This document shows positions 27,101 to 34,227 of a stretch of 64,000 bases of DNA, one piece after another. A program made the position numbers and the translations under genes. Below the pieces are notes generated by a model, which worked only from the letters and a program-made list of their open reading frames with translations, was not told where the DNA came from and searched no databases. This DNA comes from Candidatus Avelusimicrobium intestinipullorum. Lineage in GTDB: Bacteria; Elusimicrobiota; Elusimicrobia; Elusimicrobiales; Elusimicrobiaceae. Within the stretch, counting starts at the first letter, position 1; the number at the start of each line of letters is the position of its first letter. The stretch covers positions 62,001-126,000 of the forward strand of contig CALUXC010000003.1 of NCBI GenBank assembly GCA_944324635.1. The letters run 5' to 3'.

Positions 27101-27367
27101 TGCGAAATGCCTTTTTCGTTTTTGACGCCGGAAGGAGAAGTGGAATCCGGCGTGATGGACGCCGTGCTGGAAGAGGCGGACGGTTCGGTGTGGGTGCTGG
27201 ATTATAAAACAGACCGCGTAAAACCCGGCGAAGAAGCCGCCTTGCTGCAGGACAAATACCGTTTGCAGTTGGGCGTGTACCGCCAAGCCGCACAAAAACT
27301 GTTTGCGGGGAAAAAGGTGCGCTGCTCGGCCGTGTTCCTGCGGACGATTGCGGCTGCAGACTTATAA
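24137..27367 (+). CDS. addA: AddA-like helicase-nuclease subunit (UvrD family)
   Basis: 1076 aa. An SF1A 3'-5' helicase with a RecB-type nuclease at the C-terminus. Walker A EAGAGTGKTTLL at about 17-28; CVGTIHSFCADIL motif Ib region; VLFIDEFQDTDPVQ (Walker B, about 360); VVGDPKQSIYRFRGADI (about 400); MTVHKSKGLEFPVV (about 727); nuclease core GVMDAVLEE...WVLDYKTD (about 1012-1025) and the following Gln-Tyr helix. It unwinds and cuts duplex ends together with AddB. Translation is coupled to addB by the ATGA overlap. Shorter than B. subtilis AddA (1232 aa) but all motifs are present. Confidence 0.92.
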   Translation: MSMQEDRTKVQTQLGVNMVVEAGAGTGKTTLLIDRLCLAVLAQNTPVEKLVALTFTEKAAADIKTRFVDKLQHLISAVKENGEDRTLELLRRHFEVADGDLLSRAEAALARLDRACVGTIHSFCADILKVFPLEAGLSPNAQIDSGQRAARLFDARWNAFLDEELGISAPRADEWKKVLKEISLPDLKDFARELCSGKIESYDYYAHRRLLAGVCLERAARAEALAEPFVSSGKKLRNAEKALLAAAASLRRTAAFLKGETVPAAAAEEAPAFPTIPYKDWDEELFDQARGIVSFAAKTVPERQEIFLAAFRLVKDVTQAVRADYAREGILSFDDLIVKTRNLLEQNLYVRRLLKEKFDVLFIDEFQDTDPVQGELLLFLAEEKDSSASRWQDVRLAPGKLFVVGDPKQSIYRFRGADITAYELFTDLILKQGGVKCFLRQNFRSAPEIIETANAICSRAMIQQTAFQPAYVPIFTPKTTRTEAVSWLFVPAPQPVPLADDFRDNQAEYIADWIEQNVGVMTLADGRKLQYKDIALLTRASTTSGPYTDALRRRGIAFNVESDKNFYRKQEVNDFLNFLRAAADPQDRTALAGVLRSPLGGFTDEEIYRIARRGELSLLAKPTDEKLARCYGLLKRFGARAGRMALKDFLQTVLDETFLPEACAAAYEGEQTLANLNRVAALAKGYAEDGAASLQQFLADVQSLMEEEPERLSASPADDALNAVSVMTVHKSKGLEFPVVILADLSKKDSASASDPVRHIFSWQYNMHGLRAGKVCDVNLAFLEEEQKKHGKCEEVRVLYVALTRAKERMLLSADDRKGALKAAAPFAAAGLFPNGETKPAFLQDEALRVPVWYAPYRDPETFRYRHAAAPLAAETEREIGLWRESWQAREARYKNLLSRTEKRAPSEQNDSSLPLTEQQQAAAQLGTVCHRALERILGPAQQPLTQAVRTAAMAAGASQRAQEAEDLLKPFLQSDLFAQISACKTLACEMPFSFLTPEGEVESGVMDAVLEEADGSVWVLDYKTDRVKPGEEAALLQDKYRLQLGVYRQAAQKLFAGKKVRCSAVFLRTIAAADL

Positions 27368-27405
27368 AAGATAAAATATAAAAAATTTGAAAAAAAGAGG
27401 TTCTT

Positions 27406-27699
27406 ATGTTTGATAAACTTGGACAATTAAAAGATTTGTGGAAACTCAAAAGCCAAATGGAAGAAATCAAAAAACGCTTGGACAATATGGTTATTAAAGT
27501 GGACAGCCCCCGCCATTTGTTTGAAGTGACGATTTCCGGTTCCCAGGAAGTGAAAGAAGTGCGCGTGGACGCGATGGTGAAAAATTTTACGGAAGCTGAA
27601 ATTGCCGAAGATTTGAAAGCCGTCATCAATAAATCCGTGCGCGACAGCCAGGGCATGGCCGCCCAGGCGATGGGCAATTTTGCCATGCCGCAGGCGTAA
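27406..27699 (+). CDS. YbaB/EbfC family nucleoid-associated protein
   Basis: 97 aa. Homologues form DNA-binding dimers and are often next to recombination genes such as recR. Seen: N-terminal coiled helix LKSQMEEIKKRLDNM, a beta core FEVTISGSQEVKEVRVDAMV, and a C-terminal helix with Met/Ala-rich end (QGMAAQAMGNFAMPQA). It begins 38 nt after addA. A TAAAAT box at about 27371 and an AGAGG site give it the option of separate transcription. The next gene starts 2 nt after its stop. Confidence 0.85.
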   Translation: MFDKLGQLKDLWKLKSQMEEIKKRLDNMVIKVDSPRHLFEVTISGSQEVKEVRVDAMVKNFTEAEIAEDLKAVINKSVRDSQGMAAQAMGNFAMPQA

Positions 27700-27701
27700 G
27701 C

Positions 27702-28067
27702 ATGTACGAAAATAAAAACATTGTCGTGTTTGGCGTATCGGGTGATGCGTCCAAGTACGGCCACAAAATTTTCAAAACCCTGCTGGCCAAAGGGCTGCAT
27801 GTGTTTGGGGTGAACCCGAAAGGGGGGGAAGTGCTGGGGCAAACCCTTTTTGTCAATTTGGCTTCCCTTCCCGTTCGCCCCGATGTGGCCATTATGGTGA
27901 TACCGCCGGCCGCTTTGCCGCAGGCCGTATCCCAATGCGAGCAGGCAGGCGTGAAGGAAATTTGGTTCCAGCCCGGTGCGCAGTCCGCCCAGGCTTACGA
28001 TCAGGCCGTACGGGCGGGAATGGAAGCGGTGGAATCCTGCTTTATGGCCGATAACGGTTTTTGGTAA
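27702..28067 (+). CDS. CoA-binding domain protein (CoA_binding_2)
   Basis: 121 aa single-domain Rossmann protein: IVVFGVSGDASKYGHKIFKTLLAKG near the N-terminus and GVNPKG, DVAIMVIPP, GVKEIWFQPGAQS later, matching the YccU-type CoA-binding family. No catalytic domain is fused. It binds a CoA-type nucleotide in homologues; the cell role is unknown. Tightly packed between ybaB (2 nt) and the aldo/keto reductase (2 nt). Confidence 0.85.
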   Translation: MYENKNIVVFGVSGDASKYGHKIFKTLLAKGLHVFGVNPKGGEVLGQTLFVNLASLPVRPDVAIMVIPPAALPQAVSQCEQAGVKEIWFQPGAQSAQAYDQAVRAGMEAVESCFMADNGFW

Positions 28068-28069
28068 AT

Positions 28070-28987
28070 ATGCGATATGTCCGCCTGGGCCGTACGGATT
28101 TGACCGTTTCCGCCGTGGGGCTGGGCGCGTGGGCGCTGGGCGGCTCTACGGATTGGGGCCCGACGGACGAAACCGCCGCGTTGAATACCGTGTCCGCCGC
28201 TTTGGACGCGGGCATTACGCTTATGGACACCGCCCCCATTTACGGCCAAAGCGAGGACTTATTGGGCCGCGCATTAAAAGGCCGGCGCCAAAAGGCAGTG
28301 CTCGCCACCAAGTGCGGCTTGGTTAAAAACGGTTCCTGGACCGACCACGACTTGCGCCCCCAAACCATTATTTCCCAGTTGGAAGCTTCTCTTTCCCGTT
28401 TGAAAACTGATTATATAGATTTGTATCAAATCCACTACCCGGACCCGCAGGTCCCGCTGGAAGACGCATTAGCCACCTTGGCGCGTTTGCGCGAACAAGG
28501 CAAAATTCGTTATGTGGGCGTATGCAATGTAAGCGCGGAGCAGCTAAAATCGGCGGCGGGGCAAATTGCTTCGGTACAGAACGAGCTTTCCCTGCTTCAC
28601 CCGCAAAAGGCCCTTTTGGTGTTGCCCGCCTGCCAAGCGGAGGGAGTGGGGTTTATCGGATATGGAACGCTGTGCGGGGGCATTTTGAGCGGGAAATATA
28701 AAAAAGAGCCGAATTTGCGCCGTGCCGATGCACGGAATTATTTTTATAAATGCTACCGTGCCGAAGCGTTTGTCCAAGCAAAGCTAAAAGCCGAGCGCGT
28801 GCGGGAATGGGCGCGGAACAACGATTGTGCGGCCGCTATGGCGGCGGGTGCATGGGCGCTTGGGGTGCCCGGCGTATCGTGCGTGCTGATGGGCGCGCGC
28901 ACGCCCGAACAAGCCGTGCAAAACGCGGGCGCGGCCGATATAACCCTTACGCACAAAGACAGGAGTTTTTTGGAGGGAGAAAAATGA
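28070..28987 (+). CDS. Aldo/keto reductase
   Basis: 305 aa NADPH-dependent oxidoreductase of the (beta/alpha)8 AKR superfamily. Seen: GLGAWALGG, the catalytic Asp in DTAPIYGQSEDLLG (about 50), ATKCG with the catalytic Lys (about 80), and YIDLYQIHYPD with the catalytic His. It reduces carbonyls; the substrate cannot be told. A TTG three codons upstream is possible, but ATG 28070 matches the family start. No clear ribosome-binding site, but the upstream stop is 2 nt away. It overlaps the next gene by 4 nt. Confidence 0.9.
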   Translation: MRYVRLGRTDLTVSAVGLGAWALGGSTDWGPTDETAALNTVSAALDAGITLMDTAPIYGQSEDLLGRALKGRRQKAVLATKCGLVKNGSWTDHDLRPQTIISQLEASLSRLKTDYIDLYQIHYPDPQVPLEDALATLARLREQGKIRYVGVCNVSAEQLKSAAGQIASVQNELSLLHPQKALLVLPACQAEGVGFIGYGTLCGGILSGKYKKEPNLRRADARNYFYKCYRAEAFVQAKLKAERVREWARNNDCAAAMAAGAWALGVPGVSCVLMGARTPEQAVQNAGAADITLTHKDRSFLEGEK

Positions 28988-30279
28988 CCGTTCAAGAAGC
29001 GGAAAATTATATTTCGCAGGTATTGCCCGCGCTGGGCGTAAACAAACGGCGCGAACTGGTGCGGCTGGTGTATGAAATTGCCAAGCGGGACGGTGTTGCC
29101 GCCACCGAAATTTTGCCCGTTTCTAAAAATTTGAATTTTGAGTCCGCCAAAAAACAGCTCTTGGCAAAACGGTATCCGGTTAATTTCAAAACGGCCCCCA
29201 AGGACCGCTTTTACCTGCCCAAGCTGGAGATTGATCCTGCCCAGCAGGCGGATTTGACTCCGCGTCCTTTCTATCCCAAAACCGTGTATGTGGAAACTTC
29301 GGTGGCGGACAGCGAACTGGCCGCCCGCGCACGGGAAATGTTCCCGCAGGCCCGCTTCCTGGAGACGGACGGTAAAACCCAGGTGGGCAGTCCGCATTTT
29401 TCCCATCGGCTGGACACGCTGCTAATTCACCGCGAAAAATACGATTTTCTAAAACCCTGCCCGTGCAGTTGTTCGGCCGCGTGCTGTGGGTATAATTTAA
29501 TCAATTTGGGGTTTGGCTGCCGCTTTGAGTGCGAATACTGCTTTTTGCAGCAATACCAAAACCTGCATGCCATTTTGCTTCCCGCCAACTTGGACGAGTT
29601 CCTCTCCAAAATAGACGGGGCTTCCTTTCGCAAAGGGCCGTTTGACCGCCCGCGTATCGGCAGCGGGGAATTTACCGACTCGCTGGTGTTTGACGATTTA
29701 ACCCGGTATAGCCAAAAGATCGTGCCCTTTTTCCGAAAGCGGCCTCATTTGCAGTTTGAATTTAAGACCAAAAGCGTCAATATCGGCGGTTTGTTGGAAG
29801 CCGGCGGCTGCGAAAATGTGGTGGTGTCCTGGTCGGTCAATTCTTCCCGCATTACGGACGGGGCAGAACACTTTACGCCCGGTTTAAGCCGCCGTTTGGC
29901 CGCCGCCTGCGAAACGGCCAAAGCGGGGTATCGGCTGGGGTTTCATTTTGATCCGGTTGTCATTTACGACGGCTGGCGGGAAGATTACGCCCGCACCGTG
30001 CAGGAAATGGCCGATACACTGCCCCATGAACAGGTGGCTTGGATTAGCGTCGGCACGCTTCGCTTTAGCCGCGAACTGAAAAAAGCTATCGAAAACCGTT
30101 TCCCGCAAAATACGATTTTAGACGGAGAATTTTTGCTGGATTTTGACGGCAAAATGCGCTACTGCGATGCCCAGCGCACGGAAGTGTACGGCTTTTTGCT
30201 TCCGCTGTTACGCCGCACTTTCCCGCGGGCACATGTGTATTTGTGCATGGAGGACCCGCAAATCGTTCGTGCTTTTTAA
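28984..30279 (+). CDS. splB: Spore photoproduct lyase family radical SAM protein
   Basis: 431 aa. A radical SAM enzyme with CRFECEYC (Cys179, Cys183, Cys186) for the 4Fe-4S cluster, preceded by a Cys-rich stretch KPCPCSCSAACCGY (about 160-173). The start is confirmed by the ATGA overlap with the reductase gene. N-terminal residues (about 1-60) form a helical region. Spore photoproduct lyase repairs the thymine dimer 5-thyminyl-5,6-dihydrothymine in spore DNA; nothing here points to sporulation, so this homologue may repair another DNA lesion or do different radical chemistry. It ends the addB-to-splB run and is followed by a terminator. Confidence 0.8.
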   Translation: MTVQEAENYISQVLPALGVNKRRELVRLVYEIAKRDGVAATEILPVSKNLNFESAKKQLLAKRYPVNFKTAPKDRFYLPKLEIDPAQQADLTPRPFYPKTVYVETSVADSELAARAREMFPQARFLETDGKTQVGSPHFSHRLDTLLIHREKYDFLKPCPCSCSAACCGYNLINLGFGCRFECEYCFLQQYQNLHAILLPANLDEFLSKIDGASFRKGPFDRPRIGSGEFTDSLVFDDLTRYSQKIVPFFRKRPHLQFEFKTKSVNIGGLLEAGGCENVVVSWSVNSSRITDGAEHFTPGLSRRLAAACETAKAGYRLGFHFDPVVIYDGWREDYARTVQEMADTLPHEQVAWISVGTLRFSRELKKAIENRFPQNTILDGEFLLDFDGKMRYCDAQRTEVYGFLLPLLRRTFPRAHVYLCMEDPQIVRAF

Positions 30280-30284
30280 GACGC

Positions 30285-30312
30285 AAAAAACCCCGCTTTA
30301 GGCGGGGTTTTT
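30285..30312. terminator. Bidirectional terminator, splB / TlpA-like gene
   Basis: AAAACCCCGC / GCGGGGTTTT hairpin with loop TTTAG, A-tract before and T-tract after, between convergent genes. Confidence 0.85.
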
Positions 30313-30328
30313 GATACATCAAAAAGCT

Positions 30329-30811
30329 TTATTTGCTCAGGCGTTCCAGCTGGGCGTCAAACTCCTGCTCCAAGGTGGGGCTGAAGCCTTCCCACACTTT
30401 TACGGCGCGGTGTTTTTTGTCAAACACTACGGCGTGAGGCAGACCGCTGACTTCCATGCTTTCGGCCACGTTGCCGGCATTGTAGAGCACTTTGGTGTTT
30501 AAGCCGTGTTCTTTGGCCACTTTTTGCACGGCCTTGGGGTCCTGGTCCAAAAACGCACCGACGATTTCCGCTTTGTCCCCATATTTCTGCGCCACGGCAT
30601 TAAGCGCCGGCATGGACATTTTGCAATACGGGCACCAAGAGCCCATAAATACGATCAGCACCGGTTTGCCTTCGTAGTCGGTGGACGTCCATACTTCTTC
30701 TTCCTGCGCCGCCACGGGCAGCTGCACTTCCCCCAGGGTGGGAACTTCCGGCAATTTCATGCACGCGGCCGCCAATACGGCGGCAACGCCCAAAACGAGT
30801 AATTTCTTCAT
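30329..30811 (-). CDS. TlpA-like thioredoxin-fold lipoprotein
   Basis: 160 aa. A lipoprotein signal ends LAAAC (lipid Cys17). The thioredoxin domain has FMGSWCPYCKMS with active-site Cys60 and Cys63 and a cis-Pro region SGLPHAVVF. It should be an envelope thiol-disulphide oxidoreductase. The start at 30811 has an AAGGAG site; a longer frame upstream lacks one. It is divergent from the M23 peptidase gene, with both promoters in about 60 bp. It may receive electrons from a CcdA-type protein such as that encoded at 58.8-60.1 kb (inference). Confidence 0.88.
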   Translation of the reverse strand: MKKLLVLGVAAVLAAACMKLPEVPTLGEVQLPVAAQEEEVWTSTDYEGKPVLIVFMGSWCPYCKMSMPALNAVAQKYGDKAEIVGAFLDQDPKAVQKVAKEHGLNTKVLYNAGNVAESMEVSGLPHAVVFDKKHRAVKVWEGFSPTLEQEFDAQLERLSK

Positions 30812-30858
30812 TTTTTTCTCCTTAACTACATGAAAACCGCCCTTGCGGGCTTCGTATA

Positions 30859-30867
30859 TGATAGAAT
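30859..30867 (+). promoter_or_regulatory. Extended -10 promoter of the M23 peptidase gene, leaderless geometry
   Basis: TGA-TAGAAT followed by 7 nt and the ATG at 30875. No ribosome-binding site. Confidence 0.5.
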
Positions 30868-30874
30868 ACAAAAG

Positions 30875-31795
30875 ATGGGTAAATTAATCAAATCCTTGGT
30901 TCGCTTGTTGGAAGAACGCGTGGATATTTTAATTATGCCGCGTTTGGGCTCTTCCAAAAAGTTTAAGGTGCGCGTGCTGACGCTCGTGCTGGTGTTTATT
31001 TTATGGCTGATCGTGACGCTGTGCGGATTTTTGTTTTTTATCCGCGCGTACGACTATAATATCACCAAGGCGGACAATAATTTGATGCGCGTGAAAATGA
31101 AGCTGATTGCAGACGAGTTGGAACGCGGCCGCAAATACCTGGATTTAACCCGCACCACCGATACGCAGATGCGCCAGATGTTGGGTATGCCCGGTGGAAA
31201 ATTTATCAACCTGCCCAAAGGGTGGGAAGAAGCCAAAGCCAAGGAAGATGCCCACTTTAAGGAAGAAATGGGCAAAGACCTGAAAGATTTGGACGTAGAA
31301 GAATTTGAAAATTATATTGATTCCATTGAAGACAGCGCCAAAACCAGATTGGCCAGTTTTCAGGAAATTGCCTGGTATTTTGCCAACCGCCGCGAGGGCA
31401 TGAACTCCATTCCCTCCATTCGCCCGTCCACGGCGCGTATCAGCTCCGGGTTTGGGTATCGGTTGGATCCGTTTGGCCATCGCACCACCAAGCGCCATAA
31501 CGGGTTGGATTTTGCGGGCAAGCCCGACAGCCCGATTGTCGTAACGGCCGACGGGGTCGTGCGGCATGCGGGGTGGGTGCCCAGCTATGGCCAGGCTATT
31601 TTGGTGGATCACGGGTTGGGGTATTCCACCTTGTATGCACACACCACGGAAATCCGCGTGAAAGCGGGGGACGTGGTAAAACGCGGCGACCGTATCGCCA
31701 CCATGGGTTCCAGCGGACGCTCTACCGGAACGCATTTGCATTATGAAGTGTGGAAAGACGGCCAGGCTGTAAACCCCAGGGACTATTTCAAATAA
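30875..31795 (+). CDS. M23 peptidase, membrane-anchored
   Basis: 306 aa. One transmembrane helix (about 33-56), a helical stalk (about 60-185) and a LytM/M23 domain. Zinc/catalytic residues: HNGLD (His208, Asp212), LYAH (about 254) and GTHLHYEV with His287-x-His289. All are present, so it is probably an active peptidoglycan endopeptidase. The start at 30875 (MGKLIKSLV) is preferred to the upstream ATG because a TAGAAT lies 7 nt before it. It is 15 nt before a bactofilin gene; M23 peptidases and bactofilins are repeatedly paired in bacteria that shape their cell wall. Confidence 0.92.
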   Translation: MGKLIKSLVRLLEERVDILIMPRLGSSKKFKVRVLTLVLVFILWLIVTLCGFLFFIRAYDYNITKADNNLMRVKMKLIADELERGRKYLDLTRTTDTQMRQMLGMPGGKFINLPKGWEEAKAKEDAHFKEEMGKDLKDLDVEEFENYIDSIEDSAKTRLASFQEIAWYFANRREGMNSIPSIRPSTARISSGFGYRLDPFGHRTTKRHNGLDFAGKPDSPIVVTADGVVRHAGWVPSYGQAILVDHGLGYSTLYAHTTEIRVKAGDVVKRGDRIATMGSSGRSTGTHLHYEVWKDGQAVNPRDYFK

Positions 31796-31810
31796 ATTTA
31801 GGAGGACGTT

Positions 31811-32227
31811 ATGGGATTTTTGAAAAAAGATTCGGATTTCTCTTCCGGCGAACACTTTTCCGTCGTTAGTGCAGAATGTTATTTCCAGGGCACGCTTAGC
31901 GTGCAGGGCTCTTTGCGCGTGGACGGCACGCTGGAAGGCTCGGTGGATAATGCCCGGCACGTAATCGTGGGGACGGACGGCAAAATCGTGGGCGACGTGA
32001 CGGCGGAAATCGTCGTGTGCGGCGGCGCTATTGAAGGAAACGTCTGCGCGGAAATGCTGGAAGTGTTGGGTGCGGCCTCCATTAAAGGGGATATCCGCGC
32101 CAAAAAAATGATTGTGGAAGAAGGCGGCCGCATTGACGGACAGTGCGTCATCGGCGGCGGCGACGAAGCGGAAGAAGAACCCGCCAAAAAAGAGAAAGAA
32201 AAAGAAAAATCCAAAAACGAAAAATAA
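31811..32227 (+). CDS. Bactofilin family polymer-forming protein
   Basis: 138 aa. A central bactofilin beta-helix (about 20-105) built of short repeats with alternating hydrophobic residues and glycine turns (FQGTLSVQGSLRVDGTLEGSV; IEGNVCAEMLEVLGAASIKGDI). Unstructured tails flank it; the C-terminal one is very charged (about 118-138, Glu/Lys runs). Bactofilins polymerise without nucleotide on the inner membrane and localise wall enzymes. The preceding M23 peptidase is the probable client. AGGAGG lies just before the ATG. Confidence 0.92.
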   Translation: MGFLKKDSDFSSGEHFSVVSAECYFQGTLSVQGSLRVDGTLEGSVDNARHVIVGTDGKIVGDVTAEIVVCGGAIEGNVCAEMLEVLGAASIKGDIRAKKMIVEEGGRIDGQCVIGGGDEAEEEPAKKEKEKEKSKNEK

Positions 32228-32245
32228 CAACGGGAGTGCTGATAT

Positions 32246-32929
32246 ATGATTTCGTTCCTCATTAAACACAAAAAAATTATTCTTATCATTACGCTGGCGT
32301 TTTTCTTGGGCAGTATCGTGTACCTGGGTGCCGATGCATACCGCCGCGGAAACTTCAGCAACACCGTGGCTCAGGTGGGTTCGTCCGACATTACGTATCG
32401 TGAATTGTACCGCGTCAGCGAAGACCGTGCCCGCGCCCTGCGCAACCAAGGCGTAGACGTGGACGAAACCATGATGAAATACCTGCAGCAGCAGTTTTTG
32501 GCCGCGCTTATCAGCGAAGAAGTGCTGAACCAAGCGGCGCATCGGGCGGGGTTGGAAGTGTCCGACTATGAAGTGGCGTATGATATTCAAACTTCTCCTT
32601 TCTTTTCCCAGAACGGTCAATTTAACAAAGCCGCCTACGAATATGCGTTGAAACGCTCGGTGGGCATGTCTCCCGCGGAGTTTGAAAAACAGCTGCGCAA
32701 AGGCAAATTGGCGGACCGCTTCCGCGGAGTGTTGTATTCGCACTATAAACTGACCCCGGAAGAAATCAAATACTCGTACAAAAAACAACACGGGAATTTG
32801 AAAAATTTTGATCAAAACAAAGCCGACTTTTCCGACCAGCTGTTGGACACCAAAATGGAAACGGCCCAGAAAGGCTTTTTTGACCAGTTTAACAACGAAG
32901 TAGAAATTAAAACTTTTTTACAGGACTAA
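32246..32929 (+). CDS. SurA_N-like membrane-anchored protein without PPIase domain
   Basis: 227 aa. An N-terminal anchor (about 9-28) is followed by a SurA_N/PpiD-type helical chaperone region: VAQVGSSDITYRELYR, LQQQFLAALISEEVLNQAAHRAG, FSQNGQFNKAAYEYALKRSVGMSPAEFEKQLRKG. There is no parvulin domain; the protein ends in a charged helix. It resembles the N-terminal half of PpiD, so it may be a periplasmic folding helper. It lies 18 nt after the bactofilin gene and 3 nt before the kinase gene. Confidence 0.8.
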   Translation: MISFLIKHKKIILIITLAFFLGSIVYLGADAYRRGNFSNTVAQVGSSDITYRELYRVSEDRARALRNQGVDVDETMMKYLQQQFLAALISEEVLNQAAHRAGLEVSDYEVAYDIQTSPFFSQNGQFNKAAYEYALKRSVGMSPAEFEKQLRKGKLADRFRGVLYSHYKLTPEEIKYSYKKQHGNLKNFDQNKADFSDQLLDTKMETAQKGFFDQFNNEVEIKTFLQD

Positions 32930-32932
32930 GCC

Positions 32933-33841
32933 GTGAATAACGAAGTATTGGTAGTGGGATCCGTCGCTTTTGACACCATAGAAAACGCCAACGGAAGTGT
33001 ACAGCGCGTACTGGGCGGTGCGGCCAGTTATGCTTCCGTCTGCGCCAGCTATTTTGCCAGCCCCTCTGTTGTGGGGGTGGTGGGTACCGATTTTACGGCC
33101 GAGGACCGCGCCCCTTTTGTAAAACGCGGCGTAAACCTGGACGGGCTGGAAGTAAAAGAAGGGAAAACGTTCCACTGGGGCGGCAGCTACGATAAAGATT
33201 TTAACACGGCCGTCACCCGGTTTACCGATTTGAACGTATTTCAAAACTTTAACCCCGTTTTGAACGAGAATCAAAAAAACGCGAAAGCCGTTTTTCTGGC
33301 CAACATTGACCCCGAATTGCAGCTATCCGTTTTGAACCAGGTAAAAAATCCCCAAATTGTGGCTTGCGACACCATGAACTACTGGATTTCTTCCAAAAAA
33401 GAAACCCTGTTGGAAGTGGTCAAACGCATTGACATCTTTTTCTTAAACGAAAGCGAAGCTCGCCAGCTGACCGGCGAGTATAACCTGATTAAAGCCGGGC
33501 GCCTGTTGCTGGACCGCGGGGTGAAATATGTGGTCATTAAACTCGGTTCCAACGGGGCGATGCTGGTAAGCCAAAAAGGCTTGGTGCAGCTGCCTCCTTT
33601 TGTGCTGGAACACGTGCATGATACCACCGGCGCGGGGGATACTTTCGGCGGCGGGTTTACCGGTTATTTGGCCAGCTTGGACGATTGGAACAACTTAACT
33701 GCCATCAAGCGTGCCATGATGATTGGCAACGTGATGGCCTCGTTTACGATTGAATCGTTCAGCGTGGACCGCCTGGCCAACCTGACCCGTGAAGACATTG
33801 ACGCGCGTTTGAAAGAATACACGTCTATGCTGCAGTTTTAA
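32933..33841 (+). CDS. PfkB family carbohydrate/nucleoside kinase
   Basis: 302 aa ribokinase-like kinase. Starts at GTG. N-terminal VVGSVAFDTIE and LGGAASYASVCASYF (substrate site), LNESEARQLTG, and the C-terminal PfkB signature DTTGAGDTFGGGFTGYLA (about 229-246), whose Asp in GAGD is the catalytic base. The substrate is not certain: members phosphorylate sugars, adenosine and related compounds. It is the last gene of the M23-bactofilin unit, but no functional link is evident. Confidence 0.9.
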   Translation: MNNEVLVVGSVAFDTIENANGSVQRVLGGAASYASVCASYFASPSVVGVVGTDFTAEDRAPFVKRGVNLDGLEVKEGKTFHWGGSYDKDFNTAVTRFTDLNVFQNFNPVLNENQKNAKAVFLANIDPELQLSVLNQVKNPQIVACDTMNYWISSKKETLLEVVKRIDIFFLNESEARQLTGEYNLIKAGRLLLDRGVKYVVIKLGSNGAMLVSQKGLVQLPPFVLEHVHDTTGAGDTFGGGFTGYLASLDDWNNLTAIKRAMMIGNVMASFTIESFSVDRLANLTREDIDARLKEYTSMLQF

Positions 33842-33858
33842 GTGCTGTTTGAACAACT

Positions 33859-33890
33859 AGGCCGCCTGTTAAAAAGGGCGGCCTTTTTTT
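33859..33890 (+). terminator. Terminator after the PfkB gene
   Basis: GGCCGCC/GGCGGCC hairpin with loop TGTTAAAAAG, followed by seven T. Confidence 0.85.
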
Positions 33891-33945
33891 ATGCTCATCA
33901 TCAAAAATAATCTCTATCTCAAGTAAAAATTCTCTTTTGAATAAA

Positions 33946-34062
33946 AATTTGCTAAAATAAATTACAAGCTGTTATGCCGGGGTGCTGGAATTGGTATACA
34001 GGATGGTCTCAAAAACCATTGCCCTTTCGGGCTTAAGGGTTCAAGTCCCTTCCCCGGTAAAG
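33946..34062 (+). repeat. Direct repeat copy 1 (tRNA-Leu plus flanks)
   Basis: About 117 bp, equal to 39120-39236 except for one base (C/T in the leader). It holds 30 bp upstream with the extended -10 TGC-TAAAAT (33950-33958), the whole tRNA and 3 bp downstream. The downstream terminators differ. Confidence 0.9.
33976..34059 (+). tRNA. tRNA-Leu (anticodon CAA), copy 1
   Basis: 84-nt class II tRNA. Acceptor GCCGGGG/CCCCGGT (one G-U pair), discriminator A. Anticodon stem ATGGT/ACCAT with loop CTCAAAA, giving CAA (codon UUG). A long variable arm TGCCCTTTCGGGCT and T-loop TTCAAGT are visible. CCA is not encoded. Confidence 0.95.
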
Positions 34063-34073
34063 ATTTGAATGAT

Positions 34074-34105
34074 ACCCTTTGACGAACTCGTCAAAGGGTT
34101 TTTTG
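34074..34105 (+). terminator. Terminator of tRNA-Leu copy 1
   Basis: ACCCTTTGACGA/TCGTCAAAGGGT hairpin followed by TTTTTTG. A near match recurs at 42111-42142. Confidence 0.85.
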
Positions 34106-34227
34106 TTGGGTAAAACCGGGATTGCCTCATGCCCTTTTTTTACATACAATAGACTAATACTCCCGCGCACAGCCGTTTGCGCCGGAGTAGGCAGGTCCTT
34201 TTATTTTCTACACATTAGGTGAGGGTT

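Noticed and set aside
31145..32815. Long - strand frame of 556 codons opposite the M23, bactofilin and SurA_N genes
   Set aside because: It has Phe/His-rich composition, crosses three convincing + strand genes and has no recognisable domain.
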